This document shows positions 29,783-38,953 of a stretch of 64,000 nt of DNA, piece after piece. Source of the stretch: Nocardia huaxiensis. GTDB taxonomy: Bacteria; Actinomycetota; Actinomycetes; Mycobacteriales; Mycobacteriaceae. A program made the translations under genes and the position numbers. The notes beneath the pieces are model-generated. The model was not told where the DNA came from, searched no databases, and was given only the letters and a program-made list of their open reading frames with translations. Position 1 is the first letter of the stretch. Each line of letters starts with the position of its first letter. The stretch spans positions 3,224,001-3,288,000 of the forward strand of contig NZ_CP059399.1 in assembly GCF_013744875.1 (NCBI RefSeq). Reading direction: 5' to 3'.

Positions 29783-30397
29783 TCAGTAGGGGCCGGAGGC
29801 GTTGAAGTAGTCGTCCGCGGGGTCGCCAAACGGGTCGAGGTCAGGGGAAGCGGCCGCAGGTGGCAGCGTGTACCGGTGCAGGGCAACCTTTTTCTGCGCG
29901 GAATCGAGGCGCAGTTGGTCGAGCTCGGACAGATGTCGTTTGACGTCCCAGCCGCGGCGCTGATCGAATTCGTCGAGAAGCGCGTTGCGTTGGTTCCACC
30001 ACATGTCGCGGGTCGTCGCGGGCATGGTGCCGTCCGCGGATCGGGAGAGCTCGGACGCGCGGAGCACTTCGAAAATCAGCGCCGGTATCGGCAACTCCTC
30101 CAGGGTGGACGCTTTGATGCCGACGGCCAGCAGGTCCGGTCGGAACTTGGCGCGCGTGGTGGCGGTCTGCAGGTCGCGGACGCGGGCGTCGGCACTGCGC
30201 TGGTTGGCCTGCTCGGCCCGGAGCCGGTCCAGCTCCCACCGTTCGGCCGGCGACAGACGGCGCCGTGCCACGGCATGACAGAGCATGCCCCAGGGATCGT
30301 GCTCGTCCCAGGCGATGATGCCGGCGACGGTGACAACGCCGGTGATGGCGCCGGCGGTGACACCGATTGTGAGGGTGCGAAAGTGGTTGCGAATCAT
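29783..30397 (-). CDS. Hypothetical protein with N-terminal membrane anchor, 204 aa
   Basis: ATG 30397 is favoured: GGAGGA stands 8 nt upstream, while the earlier ATG at 30415 overlaps that purine run. Residues 5-30 are hydrophobic (FRTLTIGVTAGAITGVVTVAGIIAW), then an Arg/Glu-rich helical body (LSPAERWELDRLRAEQANQ). It may be a membrane-tethered partner of the neighbouring transfer proteins. Not recognised. Confidence 0.6.
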   Translation of the reverse strand: MIRNHFRTLTIGVTAGAITGVVTVAGIIAWDEHDPWGMLCHAVARRRLSPAERWELDRLRAEQANQRSADARVRDLQTATTRAKFRPDLLAVGIKASTLEELPIPALIFEVLRASELSRSADGTMPATTRDMWWNQRNALLDEFDQRRGWDVKRHLSELDQLRLDSAQKKVALHRYTLPPAAASPDLDPFGDPADDYFNASGPY

Positions 30398-30418
30398 GGG
30401 ATCTGGTTCCTCCATCGG

Positions 30419-30949
30419 TTATTGAGTGGGCTGGTCGCTGGGGTCGAATCCGAGGAGCTGGGTGGCGAATCTCCAATTGGTATGGGCGCGTTGGTCGACC
30501 GCGAGGACCTGGTCGCAGGTTTGGCGGTAGGCGGTGAGGGCGCGGAGTCGGCGGGCGATGGCGGTCAGGTCTTGGGCGATGGTTAAGGCGGGGCCAGTGA
30601 CTGAGGGAGTTTCGGGGGGATGTTCGAGATCCAGGGCGCGATAGGCGGCGGGGATCTGATCGTCGGTGTCGAGTAGCAACCGGCCGATGTCCTTGATCGG
30701 CAGCGGTGATCGGAGTACGGCCTCGGCGAACATGTGCCACATGCCGCGCAGCAGCACCTCGCTGGAGTCCTGCTCGTCGCGGGTGATCAGTCCGCGCAGG
30801 TGCGCTTCGTGCTCGGCGGCGGCGCGGGCGACGTGGCCGCGGAAAATGACGGCGAGTGAGCTGAGCCAGTGGTGAATGACTGCCAGCTCGACAGCCTTCC
30901 CACTGTCGTCCTCGCCGGGCTCGGTGGAGTGGATTCCATTGGTGTTCAT
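30419..30949 (-). CDS. Hypothetical helical protein, 176 aa
   Basis: ATG 30949 (MNTNGIHSTEPGEDDS) is chosen over upstream starts because GAAAGGAC precedes it and the earlier part is antisense-like. The body is helical (LAVIHHWLSSLAVIFRGHVARAA, LLRGMWHMFAEAVLRS, LTAIARRLRALTAYRQ). No family recognised. It follows the two-helix membrane gene by 55 nt and is probably in the same transcript. Confidence 0.6.
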   Translation of the reverse strand: MNTNGIHSTEPGEDDSGKAVELAVIHHWLSSLAVIFRGHVARAAAEHEAHLRGLITRDEQDSSEVLLRGMWHMFAEAVLRSPLPIKDIGRLLLDTDDQIPAAYRALDLEHPPETPSVTGPALTIAQDLTAIARRLRALTAYRQTCDQVLAVDQRAHTNWRFATQLLGFDPSDQPTQ

Positions 30950-31004
30950 AGGGTTTGTGGTGTCCTTTCGGTTGATGAGCTGCTGATGTCGTGGAGTCGG
31001 CGTC

Positions 31005-31538
31005 TCACGCGCTGTCGTGTCGGCGGTGATAGAGCTGGCGCAGGCTGGGACGGCCGTGGGCGTGCCACACGCCGTGCGCGACCCACCCGGTGCCGTAGAC
31101 GCACCAGGCGAGGCCCACGATCGCTCCGGCGAAGGTGAAGGCACACACCGCGATCACGACCACTGCGGCGGCCGTCGCGCCGGGTCGCCACCAGAACGCC
31201 AGCGCCAGCCGCAGGCGAAGTGCCGTGGCGACAAGCGGATCGAGGGTGTCCTCGCACTCGTCGGGGGACAGCGCGAGATCGGCGGAATTCGGGACGGCCG
31301 CGAGATGTCGCCGGCGTCGGTCCGGGTGGTTCTTCGGCAGTGCGTCGGGGAACATCGCGTACAGCTCGCCGACACTCGGTGTATCGACGTCGAATCGATC
31401 GGGAGACTGCTGGGACGCTTCGAGGGCGAGGGGCTCGTCGTCGGGTTCGGGCTGGGGCATCATGCTGTGGTCGTCCTCCTGATCGTCGGGGTCATCGGGT
31501 TGGTCGTCGTGGGCGCCGAAGTCGCGTTCGGGACTCAT
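31005..31538 (-). CDS. Hypothetical protein with C-terminal membrane helices, 177 aa
   Basis: The first 100 residues are very acidic (DDQPDDPDDQEDDH). Two hydrophobic helices follow near 118-150 (ATAAAVVVIAVCAFTFAGAI, VGLAWCVYGTGWVAHGVW) and a basic end. Its ATG overlaps the stop of the coupling ATPase gene by 4 nt, so it is likely a membrane partner of that ATPase. Confidence 0.65.
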   Translation of the reverse strand: MSPERDFGAHDDQPDDPDDQEDDHSMMPQPEPDDEPLALEASQQSPDRFDVDTPSVGELYAMFPDALPKNHPDRRRRHLAAVPNSADLALSPDECEDTLDPLVATALRLRLALAFWWRPGATAAAVVVIAVCAFTFAGAIVGLAWCVYGTGWVAHGVWHAHGRPSLRQLYHRRHDSA

Positions 31539-33724
31539 GCGGGTGCGCCTTTGCCTTGGATGAGGGCGGTGCCGGCGCGCATCCACCGCCCGCGACGCTG
31601 GGCTGCGCCGCCCGCGACGGGCTCCATCGGGCGCAGCGGAATGTCGTCGGGATTCAACGGGGTGATGCGTCCCCAGGTGGCGACGCCGCGGTTGACGTAG
31701 ACGCAGTCGCCAGGTTCCAAGCGCCGCAACAGATTCGGGTCGATCAGTAGCGCGTCCTGCATGCGGACCTGCCCCTCGTCGCCGTGACGGTCCTTGAGGG
31801 TGTGCCGCGAGGGTTCGAGCGCTCGCCGGGTGCCGTAGAGGGTGACGATTTCGTCGGGGCCTTCGAGTCCGAAGCACAGCAGCCCGCCCGACCACGCCTT
31901 CATCAGCTGCTTGGCCTCGCGGTCGGTGCCGGCCAGCGATTCGAAGGAGTGCGCGCCGACAATGCATGCCACCCCTTGGGAGCGCAGTGCCTCGCAGGCG
32001 TCGGTGAGGCTCGCGCCCTCGGACACCCGAGAGAATTCATCGATGGCAAAGGTGATTTCGCGGCCGTGGTCGGTGGCGGCGACCTGCTCGACAAGCTTGA
32101 TCACCGCTTTGGCCTGCGAGGTGGCCACAGACTTCTGCGCGGTGCCGGGCACGGTGATGAACCAGTACGCCTTGTCCAGCAGGTTGTGTGGGCCGTCGAA
32201 GACACCGTCGAGCTCACGGAACAGGTTGTCGAAACGCGCGGCCTCTGCAGGCAACACGGGCTGTTTGCCCTGGCATGCGGCGGCGATGGCCTTCAGCTCG
32301 GGCTTGTACTTCGGGTCGGTGGGCATGACCATCGCGCCGTCGGCGTTGAACTCTCCGCCCCACGAGTACCAGAGCCATACTTCGTCGAACCGGTCCATGA
32401 ACACCTTCGACGCGGTAGGAGTGTTCTCGCCGGGACCTTTGCCCGCATCCGGATCGGGTGCGTCGACGATCAAGTGCACCAGCGAGATCCGCAGCTCCTC
32501 GTAGAACTTCTGTGCCGAGTCGCTGGCCTTCGCGGTGGGAGCGAGATCTTCGATGACATGGCGGAGCGGTCCGGCCGGCAACCCCCACAGGTTGATCTTG
32601 TCGGCGGGGAGCATGCCGATCTGCGAAGGATGCACGCCGCTGGCCAGCAACGCGGCCTTCAGCTCCGCCCACGTGACCAGGTCCTCGATGCCGCCCTTGC
32701 ACGTCAGGAACAGGCTCATCGCGCGCTTCGGCTTGATGCCCAAGACTTTTCGCGTCGCCTGAGGTGTTGATGCTGCCGCGAGATAGCGTTCGTGACTTGC
32801 CAGGTGCGAGGCCACCGACAAGCGGCACAGGCCCGTGGTTTTGCCGGATCCGGGACCGCCCAGCACGCCGATGTTCTTGCGCACCGCGCTGTAGGGCAGG
32901 GAGAACAACGTGTCGGTGGTGGAAATGAGTTGCTGGGCAACGGATTTGCGATGCTGGCTCACCTGCTCGGCGCGGCGCCCGAGCACGATCTGGCGGTGCC
33001 CGCGGCCGTGCCCGGTGACGATGGTGAGGGGTGTCGCGCGGGTCGCCAGAGTGCGAGCGGCCTGGAATTTGGCGTCGATCTCGCGACGTTGCGCCCGTTC
33101 GGTGGCCGGAATGTTCCTCTTGCCGACGGTGTGCAGACGGTTGCAGCGGCGCGCCCACCACCAGGTCGCTGCCGTGAGCGCCAACGGAATTCCGGTGACG
33201 CTCATCTGCAGTGCGCCGGCCAGCCACTCCGCGTCGCCCGCCAGCACGGCACCGTCCACATACAGCCGCAGCGGAGTCCACAACGAAGTGGTCGCGGCGG
33301 CCGTAGTGGCGGGCAGCACGAGCGACCCTCCCGCGTAGTTCCGCAACCGCGCGGGATCCCAGCCCTGGCGGGCGGCCATCACGGTCGCGGCGGCGAACAC
33401 CGCGCCGGTGAACCCGACCGCGGCACCGGTGTCGGCGAGAAGCGTGGTCAGATCTCCCAGCCCTGAGGTGTCGGAGGTCAGACTCGGGTCGTGCGTGTTC
33501 ATGAAGTGCAGCCAGGCCGGTTCCTCGGGGGCGATGCTGGTTGCGCCGGTTTCCCTCGCGGGGCCGCAGTCGGAGGCGGTGATCAACGGCCGACATTGCT
33601 CGATTGGTGCAGCGGCTTCGGTGGTCGGCGCGGGAACGTTCGTGGTGGGTCCGCAGTCGAGCGGGGTGATGAGCGGTCGGCAATGGTCGTCGACCGGCGC
33701 GGGTGCGCGGTGCAGGGCGGTCAT
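31535..33724 (-). CDS. VirD4/TraD-like conjugal coupling ATPase
   Basis: A 729-residue protein from ATG 33724 (ATGA overlap with the replication-relaxation-like gene). Hydrophobic stretches at about 85-200 probably anchor it. The motor domain has Walker A GGPGSGKTT near residue 291 and Walker B FAIDEFSRV near 562, then a conserved Gln-rich helix region and VRMQDALLIDPNLL. Such proteins pump DNA at the membrane during conjugation. The N-terminus holds a duplicated CRPLIT..DCGP motif. VirB4-type or FtsK-type partners are not visible nearby. Confidence 0.82.
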   Translation of the reverse strand: MTALHRAPAPVDDHCRPLITPLDCGPTTNVPAPTTEAAAPIEQCRPLITASDCGPARETGATSIAPEEPAWLHFMNTHDPSLTSDTSGLGDLTTLLADTGAAVGFTGAVFAAATVMAARQGWDPARLRNYAGGSLVLPATTAAATTSLWTPLRLYVDGAVLAGDAEWLAGALQMSVTGIPLALTAATWWWARRCNRLHTVGKRNIPATERAQRREIDAKFQAARTLATRATPLTIVTGHGRGHRQIVLGRRAEQVSQHRKSVAQQLISTTDTLFSLPYSAVRKNIGVLGGPGSGKTTGLCRLSVASHLASHERYLAAASTPQATRKVLGIKPKRAMSLFLTCKGGIEDLVTWAELKAALLASGVHPSQIGMLPADKINLWGLPAGPLRHVIEDLAPTAKASDSAQKFYEELRISLVHLIVDAPDPDAGKGPGENTPTASKVFMDRFDEVWLWYSWGGEFNADGAMVMPTDPKYKPELKAIAAACQGKQPVLPAEAARFDNLFRELDGVFDGPHNLLDKAYWFITVPGTAQKSVATSQAKAVIKLVEQVAATDHGREITFAIDEFSRVSEGASLTDACEALRSQGVACIVGAHSFESLAGTDREAKQLMKAWSGGLLCFGLEGPDEIVTLYGTRRALEPSRHTLKDRHGDEGQVRMQDALLIDPNLLRRLEPGDCVYVNRGVATWGRITPLNPDDIPLRPMEPVAGGAAQRRGRWMRAGTALIQGKGAPA

Positions 33725-34530
33725 GAGGCGCGCTCCTCTCGGATCGTCGGGGCGGGCAGATCGATGGAGCGGTCCTGGATCACGCGTTGCAGGGACCGCA
33801 GGCGGATGTCGGGGTGCTCGGGGATGCGGCCGGTGGTGATCAGCTCGGTGACCGCGCGGTCGAGGGCGTTGCCGATGACGTCGGTTTCGTAGAGGTAGAG
33901 CAGTCCGTCGCCGATGGTGCGGGCACGCTGGTAGGCGTTGAAGACGGTGTGCACCAGACGTTTTCGTGACGGCCGTTTCAGCGTGAGTTCCACCTCCACC
34001 GACAGCCACGAGTCGCGGTAGAGGTAGCGGCCGTCGTGTACGTGTCCGCGGGCCAGGCCGCTGCTCGGCTGCGGCAGCAGACCGGACTGGTCGACAATCG
34101 TCAACCCGCCGGGTCGTTGTCCGGTCGCAATGGCGGCATCGCGCAACAGCTTTCGTTCCGGCACCCACAACTGGGGGTCCAGTCCGCACAGCGCGGCGCG
34201 GGCACGGGCGACGGCGAGCTTGTGAACGATGTTGGTGCGGGTGGGATTCCAGCTGGAGACTGCATGCCCGAGCTGTTCGGCGGCGACCGCCGGCCAGGGC
34301 CAGACCACGGTCACTTCGCGGTCGGCGTTGTCCGGGAAGATCGAGACCGAGCGCAGGACGCCGAAACCGCTCCGCAGCCGCGCGAGCAATTCGTAGGTGC
34401 GGCTGCGGCCGGTGCCGCATAGCAACTGCAGGGTGGCGAAATCGATGCACCACTGCTGGCTGGTGAACCGCGTCAGCAGTCCGTCACGGTCGGTCCAGCA
34501 CAGTCGCGGATCCGGATGGGGACGAGTCAT
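33721..34530 (-). CDS. Replication-relaxation-like protein
   Basis: A 269-residue protein. It has an N-terminal winged-helix-like stretch (SQQWCIDFATLQLLCGTGRSRTYELLARLR) and a downstream VEVELTLKRPSRKRL, which matches the conserved strand of the actinobacterial replication-relaxation (Replic_Relax) family. Members usually lie beside VirD4/TraG-like genes on plasmids and elements, exactly as here (4-nt overlap). The biochemical role is not settled. Confidence 0.65.
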   Translation of the reverse strand: MTRPHPDPRLCWTDRDGLLTRFTSQQWCIDFATLQLLCGTGRSRTYELLARLRSGFGVLRSVSIFPDNADREVTVVWPWPAVAAEQLGHAVSSWNPTRTNIVHKLAVARARAALCGLDPQLWVPERKLLRDAAIATGQRPGGLTIVDQSGLLPQPSSGLARGHVHDGRYLYRDSWLSVEVELTLKRPSRKRLVHTVFNAYQRARTIGDGLLYLYETDVIGNALDRAVTELITTGRIPEHPDIRLRSLQRVIQDRSIDLPAPTIREERAS

Positions 34531-35375
34531 CGTTCGACCCCCCAGTCCCATTCGGGCCGTGCGGGTGTGGGGAGCGTGGCGTGCCGGTCCCGTTCCACCA
34601 AGCGGGTGGTCATCCCGAGCCGGTCCGCGATCTGCGAGGCAGGCAAGCCCAAACCGGTCAACGCGCGGACCTGCTCGCGCCGCTCTTCGCGGCTGGACGC
34701 CGGTGTCCACCGTGCTCGAACCGGAGTCCCGTCGGGCTGATCGATGGTGTCTTCGTCCCATTCGAACGGCAGCGGCCACCCGCGCTGTCGGCCGTAGGCG
34801 CGTGCGCGGTCCGACGGGCCCGGTGTCATCTGCAATCGGTCGAAAAGCGCTCTGACCGCGCGTTCACGCTCTGCGGTAATCGATTTCGAGATGCCCCCAC
34901 CGGAGTGTGAGCGCCCGACCAGAGCACTCATGGTCCGGCTGCCGGCATGCACGCCCAACGAGTCAGCAAGCGTGCGCTGCGGGTACCCGTGCGCGATGAG
35001 GGCTTGGACGCGTCGCCTCGCACCCAGGACGGGAACCAAAGCCGTCGGCGCGAGGACATCGGCGGCCCGGTCGGGAACCTCGATGCCCAGGATGGCGGTC
35101 TCGACCTCTGTGCTGATGCGTTCCCATTCGGGATGAGTGATGCGGGCGACGGTGGCGTGCCCAAGCCCCGCCATCTGCGCCACCTGGTGCGGGCTGATCC
35201 CCGCCGTCTGCAGTCGCTGCAGATGGGTCCGCGCAATGTCGGCGGATGTTCGCGGATTCCAACGGTTGTACGCGATCTGCCGGTATCGGTGGCGGTCGTA
35301 GCAGGGCTTGCACATGCCGCGCGAGATGCTGGTTTCCCCGCAGCCGCACGCCCGGGATTGCTTCGGCTCGGTCAT
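34527..35375 (-). CDS. Zinc-finger and HTH protein, 282 aa
   Basis: The N-terminus has a four-Cys motif (ACGCGETSISRGMCKPCYDRH). Several HTH-like segments follow (GISPHQVAQMAGLGHATVARI near residue 60; GLGLPASQIADRLGMTTRLVERD near 245). It is likely a DNA-binding protein of the element. ATG 35375 overlaps the upstream stop by 4 nt. It ends in the D-W-G-V-E-R version of the shared C-terminal motif. Confidence 0.65.
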   Translation of the reverse strand: MTEPKQSRACGCGETSISRGMCKPCYDRHRYRQIAYNRWNPRTSADIARTHLQRLQTAGISPHQVAQMAGLGHATVARITHPEWERISTEVETAILGIEVPDRAADVLAPTALVPVLGARRRVQALIAHGYPQRTLADSLGVHAGSRTMSALVGRSHSGGGISKSITAERERAVRALFDRLQMTPGPSDRARAYGRQRGWPLPFEWDEDTIDQPDGTPVRARWTPASSREERREQVRALTGLGLPASQIADRLGMTTRLVERDRHATLPTPARPEWDWGVER

Positions 35376-36421
35376 CGATCGAGCCCCCAATCCATCTCCG
35401 GCCGTGTCCACCCGGGATGCGGTGGTGTCGAAACCGATGCCGGGCGCCGGGGTCCGGTGCTGCGGCCCTGCTCGTGCGCACCGGAGCGGTACGGAGCGAG
35501 CTGGCTGGGATCGATGACGTGGAGATCATTGATGCCGTGGCCGGCATCGAAGTGATCCGAGAGATCCTTGCCGTGCGCGGCGTGCATGACGTCGACACGG
35601 TTCACCAAGCCGCTTACGCGGTCGTAAACCTGTGCGGCGTGGGTGTATCCGGGGGTGTCACGATCGGCGACGATGACGACATGCGCCGCGCCGCGCAGCT
35701 GTTGGGCGTGTTCGGGCCGGAACTTGCCTGCCCCACCGACATTGCAGGTCGCGGGATATCCGGCCTGGATTGCACGGTCGACGTCCTTCTCGCCCTCGCA
35801 GACCAGGATCGGGTGGCCTTGCGCGACAGCCCATGCCACGGTCGGGGCCTGGTACAGCACCGGTGCGAAGCCACCCGGAGCCCACATGCGCCGATCGGGA
35901 TCCCAGCGCCGCTGGCTGAAGTCCTTGGCGACGCCACGCTCGTGGGGCACCTCGTACCGGATTACTTGCCCGACAGGGTCATTGGTCGCGGTGGTGTAGG
36001 TGTAGACGGCTGCTCGCCGTTTGGGACCGGTGGCCGCTCCCAAATCGCGAGTGTGGTTGTGTGGCTGCTGTTTTCGAGCCGGTGGCGTTGTCAGTGTCGG
36101 TTGCGGACGCTGGTTGACACGCTGTCCGTCGGTGCGGGACCGGTCAGGCAGATGATCGAACAGGTCCCGTACGCGCAGATCCGCCGCCACCAGCACGTTG
36201 TCCTGATCGCAACCGCTGAAGCAGGTGACGATGGTCTTCTCACGCCGCGGGTCGTACTTGACTCCGAGCGACGGGTTCCGGTCGCCGTTCCCACGGCCGT
36301 GACTGGGTACCGGGCAACGGAATTTGGTCCACTGCCCCGACTGGGTCGCGGCCTCGGTCGTTACTTGCCGCAGAGCGTCGACGACGCGATCGAACGATGC
36401 CCCGGAGGAGTTTCCGGTCAT
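35372..36421 (-). CDS. TOPRIM primase-like protein
   Basis: A 349-residue protein. An N-terminal zinc-binding patch (FRCPVPSHGRG, VTCFSGCDQDNV) resembles CHC2-type fingers of phage primases. The TOPRIM core is clear: PILVCEGEKDVDRAIQAGYP near residue 195 and VVIVADRDTPGY near 240. It may prime element replication or assist strand synthesis after transfer. ATG 36421 overlaps the ParB-like stop. It ends in E-M-D-W-G-L-D-R. Confidence 0.8.
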   Translation of the reverse strand: MTGNSSGASFDRVVDALRQVTTEAATQSGQWTKFRCPVPSHGRGNGDRNPSLGVKYDPRREKTIVTCFSGCDQDNVLVAADLRVRDLFDHLPDRSRTDGQRVNQRPQPTLTTPPARKQQPHNHTRDLGAATGPKRRAAVYTYTTATNDPVGQVIRYEVPHERGVAKDFSQRRWDPDRRMWAPGGFAPVLYQAPTVAWAVAQGHPILVCEGEKDVDRAIQAGYPATCNVGGAGKFRPEHAQQLRGAAHVVIVADRDTPGYTHAAQVYDRVSGLVNRVDVMHAAHGKDLSDHFDAGHGINDLHVIDPSQLAPYRSGAHEQGRSTGPRRPASVSTPPHPGWTRPEMDWGLDR

Positions 36422-37290
36422 CGTGGCTCCGGGAAGTTCTCGGGTGTCCAGCCGCCCTTGGGGCGCTGGAGCTTCGAGACCTGCTTGCCGCGGCGCCAGT
36501 GGTTCCAGGCGGCGACGATGAGGCCGATGAAGTCGCGGTCGCTGGTCCGGGTGCGGGTGGTCCGGATGGAATCGAGACGTTCACGCAGGGCGAGGATCGG
36601 CGAACCCACGTCGAGCCCGACGCCGGTGTCCCACAACCGGATGAACTCAATCGTGGCCTGGTCGTCGATCTCCGACAGTCGAATCGCGACCGCGCAGGCC
36701 ACCGCAGGGCGGCACTTCACGCGGGTAGCGACCGTGGCGAAGCGTTCGGCGCGGGTGACGACATCGGGGTAGGCTTCGGCGAATTCCACCACCTTGGTCG
36801 TGGAGACCGGGGCAGGGTTGCGCACGACGTCGCCGAAGAGGTTGCCCTCCATCCATACCAGGTAGACCCGCAGTGCAGCGGCGACCATGGTGACGCTGTG
36901 GCCGGCCAGTCCGGCGAGTGCAAGCTGGTCGGCGGGACTGCGCTTGGTGCCCTGGTCCATCGTGACCTGGGTGTCGCGGGGCAGGTTGCGCACCACCAGC
37001 ATCGGCAGGACCAGCCCAGTGGTACGGGCCAACGCCATCAGACGGTGCTGACCGTCGAGCAATTGCCCATCCTCGGCGAACTTGATCGCTTCGCCGTTGA
37101 AACGCCAACGGCCAGCGTTCATGTCGTCGAGGTACTGCTGCACACGTGCCAGCCGGACAGGCCGGTTGTTGGTGTTGCGTTCCAGCTCGCGCCGCGCCAT
37201 GGCGGCATCCATCTGCACGATCTGCGGGACACCTGGGGAGTCGGTGCGCTCTGGTCCGCTGTTGGGGTTGTCGGGGTTGATCAGATGCAT
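36418..37290 (-). CDS. ParB-like nuclease-domain protein, phage type
   Basis: A 290-residue protein. WRFNGEAIKFAEDGQLLDGQHRLMAL (about residues 62-88) is the ParB/sulfiredoxin-like core, with the D-G-Q-H-R-L signature seen in phage and element proteins. Helical C-terminal half. It begins 3 nt after the next ParB-like gene. It ends in F-P-E-P-R and is the one junction here without the shared motif, though CGATGA is kept. Confidence 0.75.
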   Translation of the reverse strand: MHLINPDNPNSGPERTDSPGVPQIVQMDAAMARRELERNTNNRPVRLARVQQYLDDMNAGRWRFNGEAIKFAEDGQLLDGQHRLMALARTTGLVLPMLVVRNLPRDTQVTMDQGTKRSPADQLALAGLAGHSVTMVAAALRVYLVWMEGNLFGDVVRNPAPVSTTKVVEFAEAYPDVVTRAERFATVATRVKCRPAVACAVAIRLSEIDDQATIEFIRLWDTGVGLDVGSPILALRERLDSIRTTRTRTSDRDFIGLIVAAWNHWRRGKQVSKLQRPKGGWTPENFPEPR

Positions 37291-37293
37291 GGC

Positions 37294-37998
37294 TTATCCC
37301 TCCCGGGATTCGTCGAAGGGGTTGGGCAGGCGGTCGAGAACGGCCTGCAGGGCGTCGCGCGCCCGCCACAGATCGCCGAGATGCTGCTCTGCCAGTTGGG
37401 TCGCGTACCGGTCGAATCGGTCGTCCTCGATGAGACGAGCGAGCGTCTTGGCGTCGCTGCACAGCTTGCGGCGGGCGGCGTCGAATGACTTCGTGATCGG
37501 CGCGCGCTTCGATGTGTGGGCCGCACTGGTGCTCCGGCCGTCCGCGGAGCCGATGTCGCTGAGCTCATCGGGATCGTGATCCGAAAACTGTTCAGGAACA
37601 TTCGATTTCGTCGAGTAGGACTTACCGTCCAACCCGACCACCGAGTCAGGTGATTCATTTGAATCACCTCCGGACAGTTCACGGGATACCGTCGGTTGAC
37701 TCAGCCCGGTGGCAGCCGCGATCGCACGGGTACTCATCCCGATTTCACGCAGGGACGCAACGACTTCGGAGCGTTCCTCGCGAGGTACTCGGATGCGGGC
37801 GCGGTCGAACTCGGCCGCGCAGTAGTCGTCCCAGGACCTGTAATCCAGTGCGACCCAGACGCGCGTGAGGTATGCCTGCTGGATCAGCTCCCACGCCTTC
37901 GAGACCAGGCTGTTGATCTGGTCGGTCAACTCCCGTGCGGCGTGTGCTGTGATGATCTCGCCCGAGGGCAGGGCGTCAGGGGACTGCGGAGCGCTCAT
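37294..37998 (-). CDS. ParB-like HTH DNA-binding protein
   Basis: A 234-residue protein. A helical N-terminus (LVSKAWELIQQAYLTRVWVALDY) precedes an HTH (VASLREIGMSTRAIAAATGLSQPTVSREL, about residues 80-108) and the short VVGLDGKSY stretch that commonly follows this HTH in actinobacterial elements. The C-terminal 70 residues are helical. Likely role: DNA binding for partition or control. Confidence 0.75.
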   Translation of the reverse strand: MSAPQSPDALPSGEIITAHAARELTDQINSLVSKAWELIQQAYLTRVWVALDYRSWDDYCAAEFDRARIRVPREERSEVVASLREIGMSTRAIAAATGLSQPTVSRELSGGDSNESPDSVVGLDGKSYSTKSNVPEQFSDHDPDELSDIGSADGRSTSAAHTSKRAPITKSFDAARRKLCSDAKTLARLIEDDRFDRYATQLAEQHLGDLWRARDALQAVLDRLPNPFDESREG

Positions 37999-38495
37999 CG
38001 GTCCTGCCCCCGTTCCAAGTCGAGGAATTCACCCGACTTGAGCCACTGCCCCGGTACGCGGCCGGGGGTGCGCACGGTCGGTGGGCGGGCATCGACGCGG
38101 ATCTCCCGATCCCAAAGTTCCGGGTGCGCATCCTGGTGAATTGCCAAGTGCGGCAATTGTGCAGCCACCGTCGGCACCGCATGGTTCCGAGCGTGGGCCT
38201 CGGCGTCGCGCACCAGTTTGACCGCGTCACGCGGGTTCACTCCGATGCCCCTGGCCAGCTCCTGAATTCGCGGCCAGTCCCGTCGGGCCAGCTCCCGTAT
38301 GCGGTAGCTCGTCGACAACTTCGCCATCAGCAAGGCGTCGCGTGCCTGCTCCAGACTCAGATTGTCGCGGTCGGGCAGCCAGGAGACCTGCCAGCCTTGC
38401 TCGCCGAGATGTGCGGTGTGGGGCAGCTCGTCGAACCACATACTCTGCGCGGTCGTTCGAATTCCCTGGTGATGATCACGATGCGATCCGCTCAT
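37995..38495 (-). CDS. Hypothetical protein, 166 aa
   Basis: Not recognised. Includes QGWQVSWLPDRDNLSLEQARDALLMAKL and a helical stretch (RIRELARRDWPRIQELARGIG). ATG 38495 overlaps the preceding stop by 4 nt. It ends in L-E-R-G-Q-D-R, a variant of the shared end motif. Confidence 0.6.
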   Translation of the reverse strand: MSGSHRDHHQGIRTTAQSMWFDELPHTAHLGEQGWQVSWLPDRDNLSLEQARDALLMAKLSTSYRIRELARRDWPRIQELARGIGVNPRDAVKLVRDAEAHARNHAVPTVAAQLPHLAIHQDAHPELWDREIRVDARPPTVRTPGRVPGQWLKSGEFLDLERGQDR

Positions 38496-38953
38496 CGGTC
38501 CAGCCCCCAATCCCGCTCCAACGAGTGCAAGGTCGCGGTGGCTGCGATCTCGGCCATGCCTGTACTTGCGGGGGCGGGAGATTCCCACTGCGGACCACAC
38601 TCGACGGGGTGATTGAAGTCGTCACGGTCTAGGCCACGCCGTTCCGACGCTCGCAACTGGCGTTCTCGGGTAGCTTTCGCCAGCGCAGCAAGCTGTGCCG
38701 GTGAAGCTTCCCGTTTCGGCGCAGCTTGATCGACATGAAACAGATAGGCGGCCAATGGCTCTCGGCCGCCGCGGCGCGGCCGGACCACCTGAGCGGCGAT
38801 ATCCTGACCATTAGGGCGTAGACCCTGCTGCCGCAGTTGACGACGTGTGGCGAGTCCGCTCGGAGCGGTACCCCAGTAGAACGTGGGCACGCCGAAGCGT
38901 GATCCGGACGCGTCCGGTAGATCGCGGCTACGAACATCTTTGGGGCCGATCAT
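38492..38953 (-). CDS. RRQRL-motif-type protein, 153 aa
   Basis: FYWGTAPSGLATRRQLRQQGLRPNGQDIAAQ and PLAAYLFHVDQAAPKR resemble the RRQRL-motif zinc-binding proteins common in actinomycete elements, although the usual C-terminal Cys cluster is missing. ATG 38953 overlaps the preceding stop. It ends in R-D-W-G-L-D-R. Function unknown. Confidence 0.65.
   Translation of the reverse strand: MIGPKDVRSRDLPDASGSRFGVPTFYWGTAPSGLATRRQLRQQGLRPNGQDIAAQVVRPRRGGREPLAAYLFHVDQAAPKREASPAQLAALAKATRERQLRASERRGLDRDDFNHPVECGPQWESPAPASTGMAEIAATATLHSLERDWGLDR

Noticed and set aside
35246..36772. Plus-strand 508-residue frame opposite the TOPRIM and ParB-like genes
   Set aside because: Antisense to two well-supported, coupled genes; no domain or start signal.
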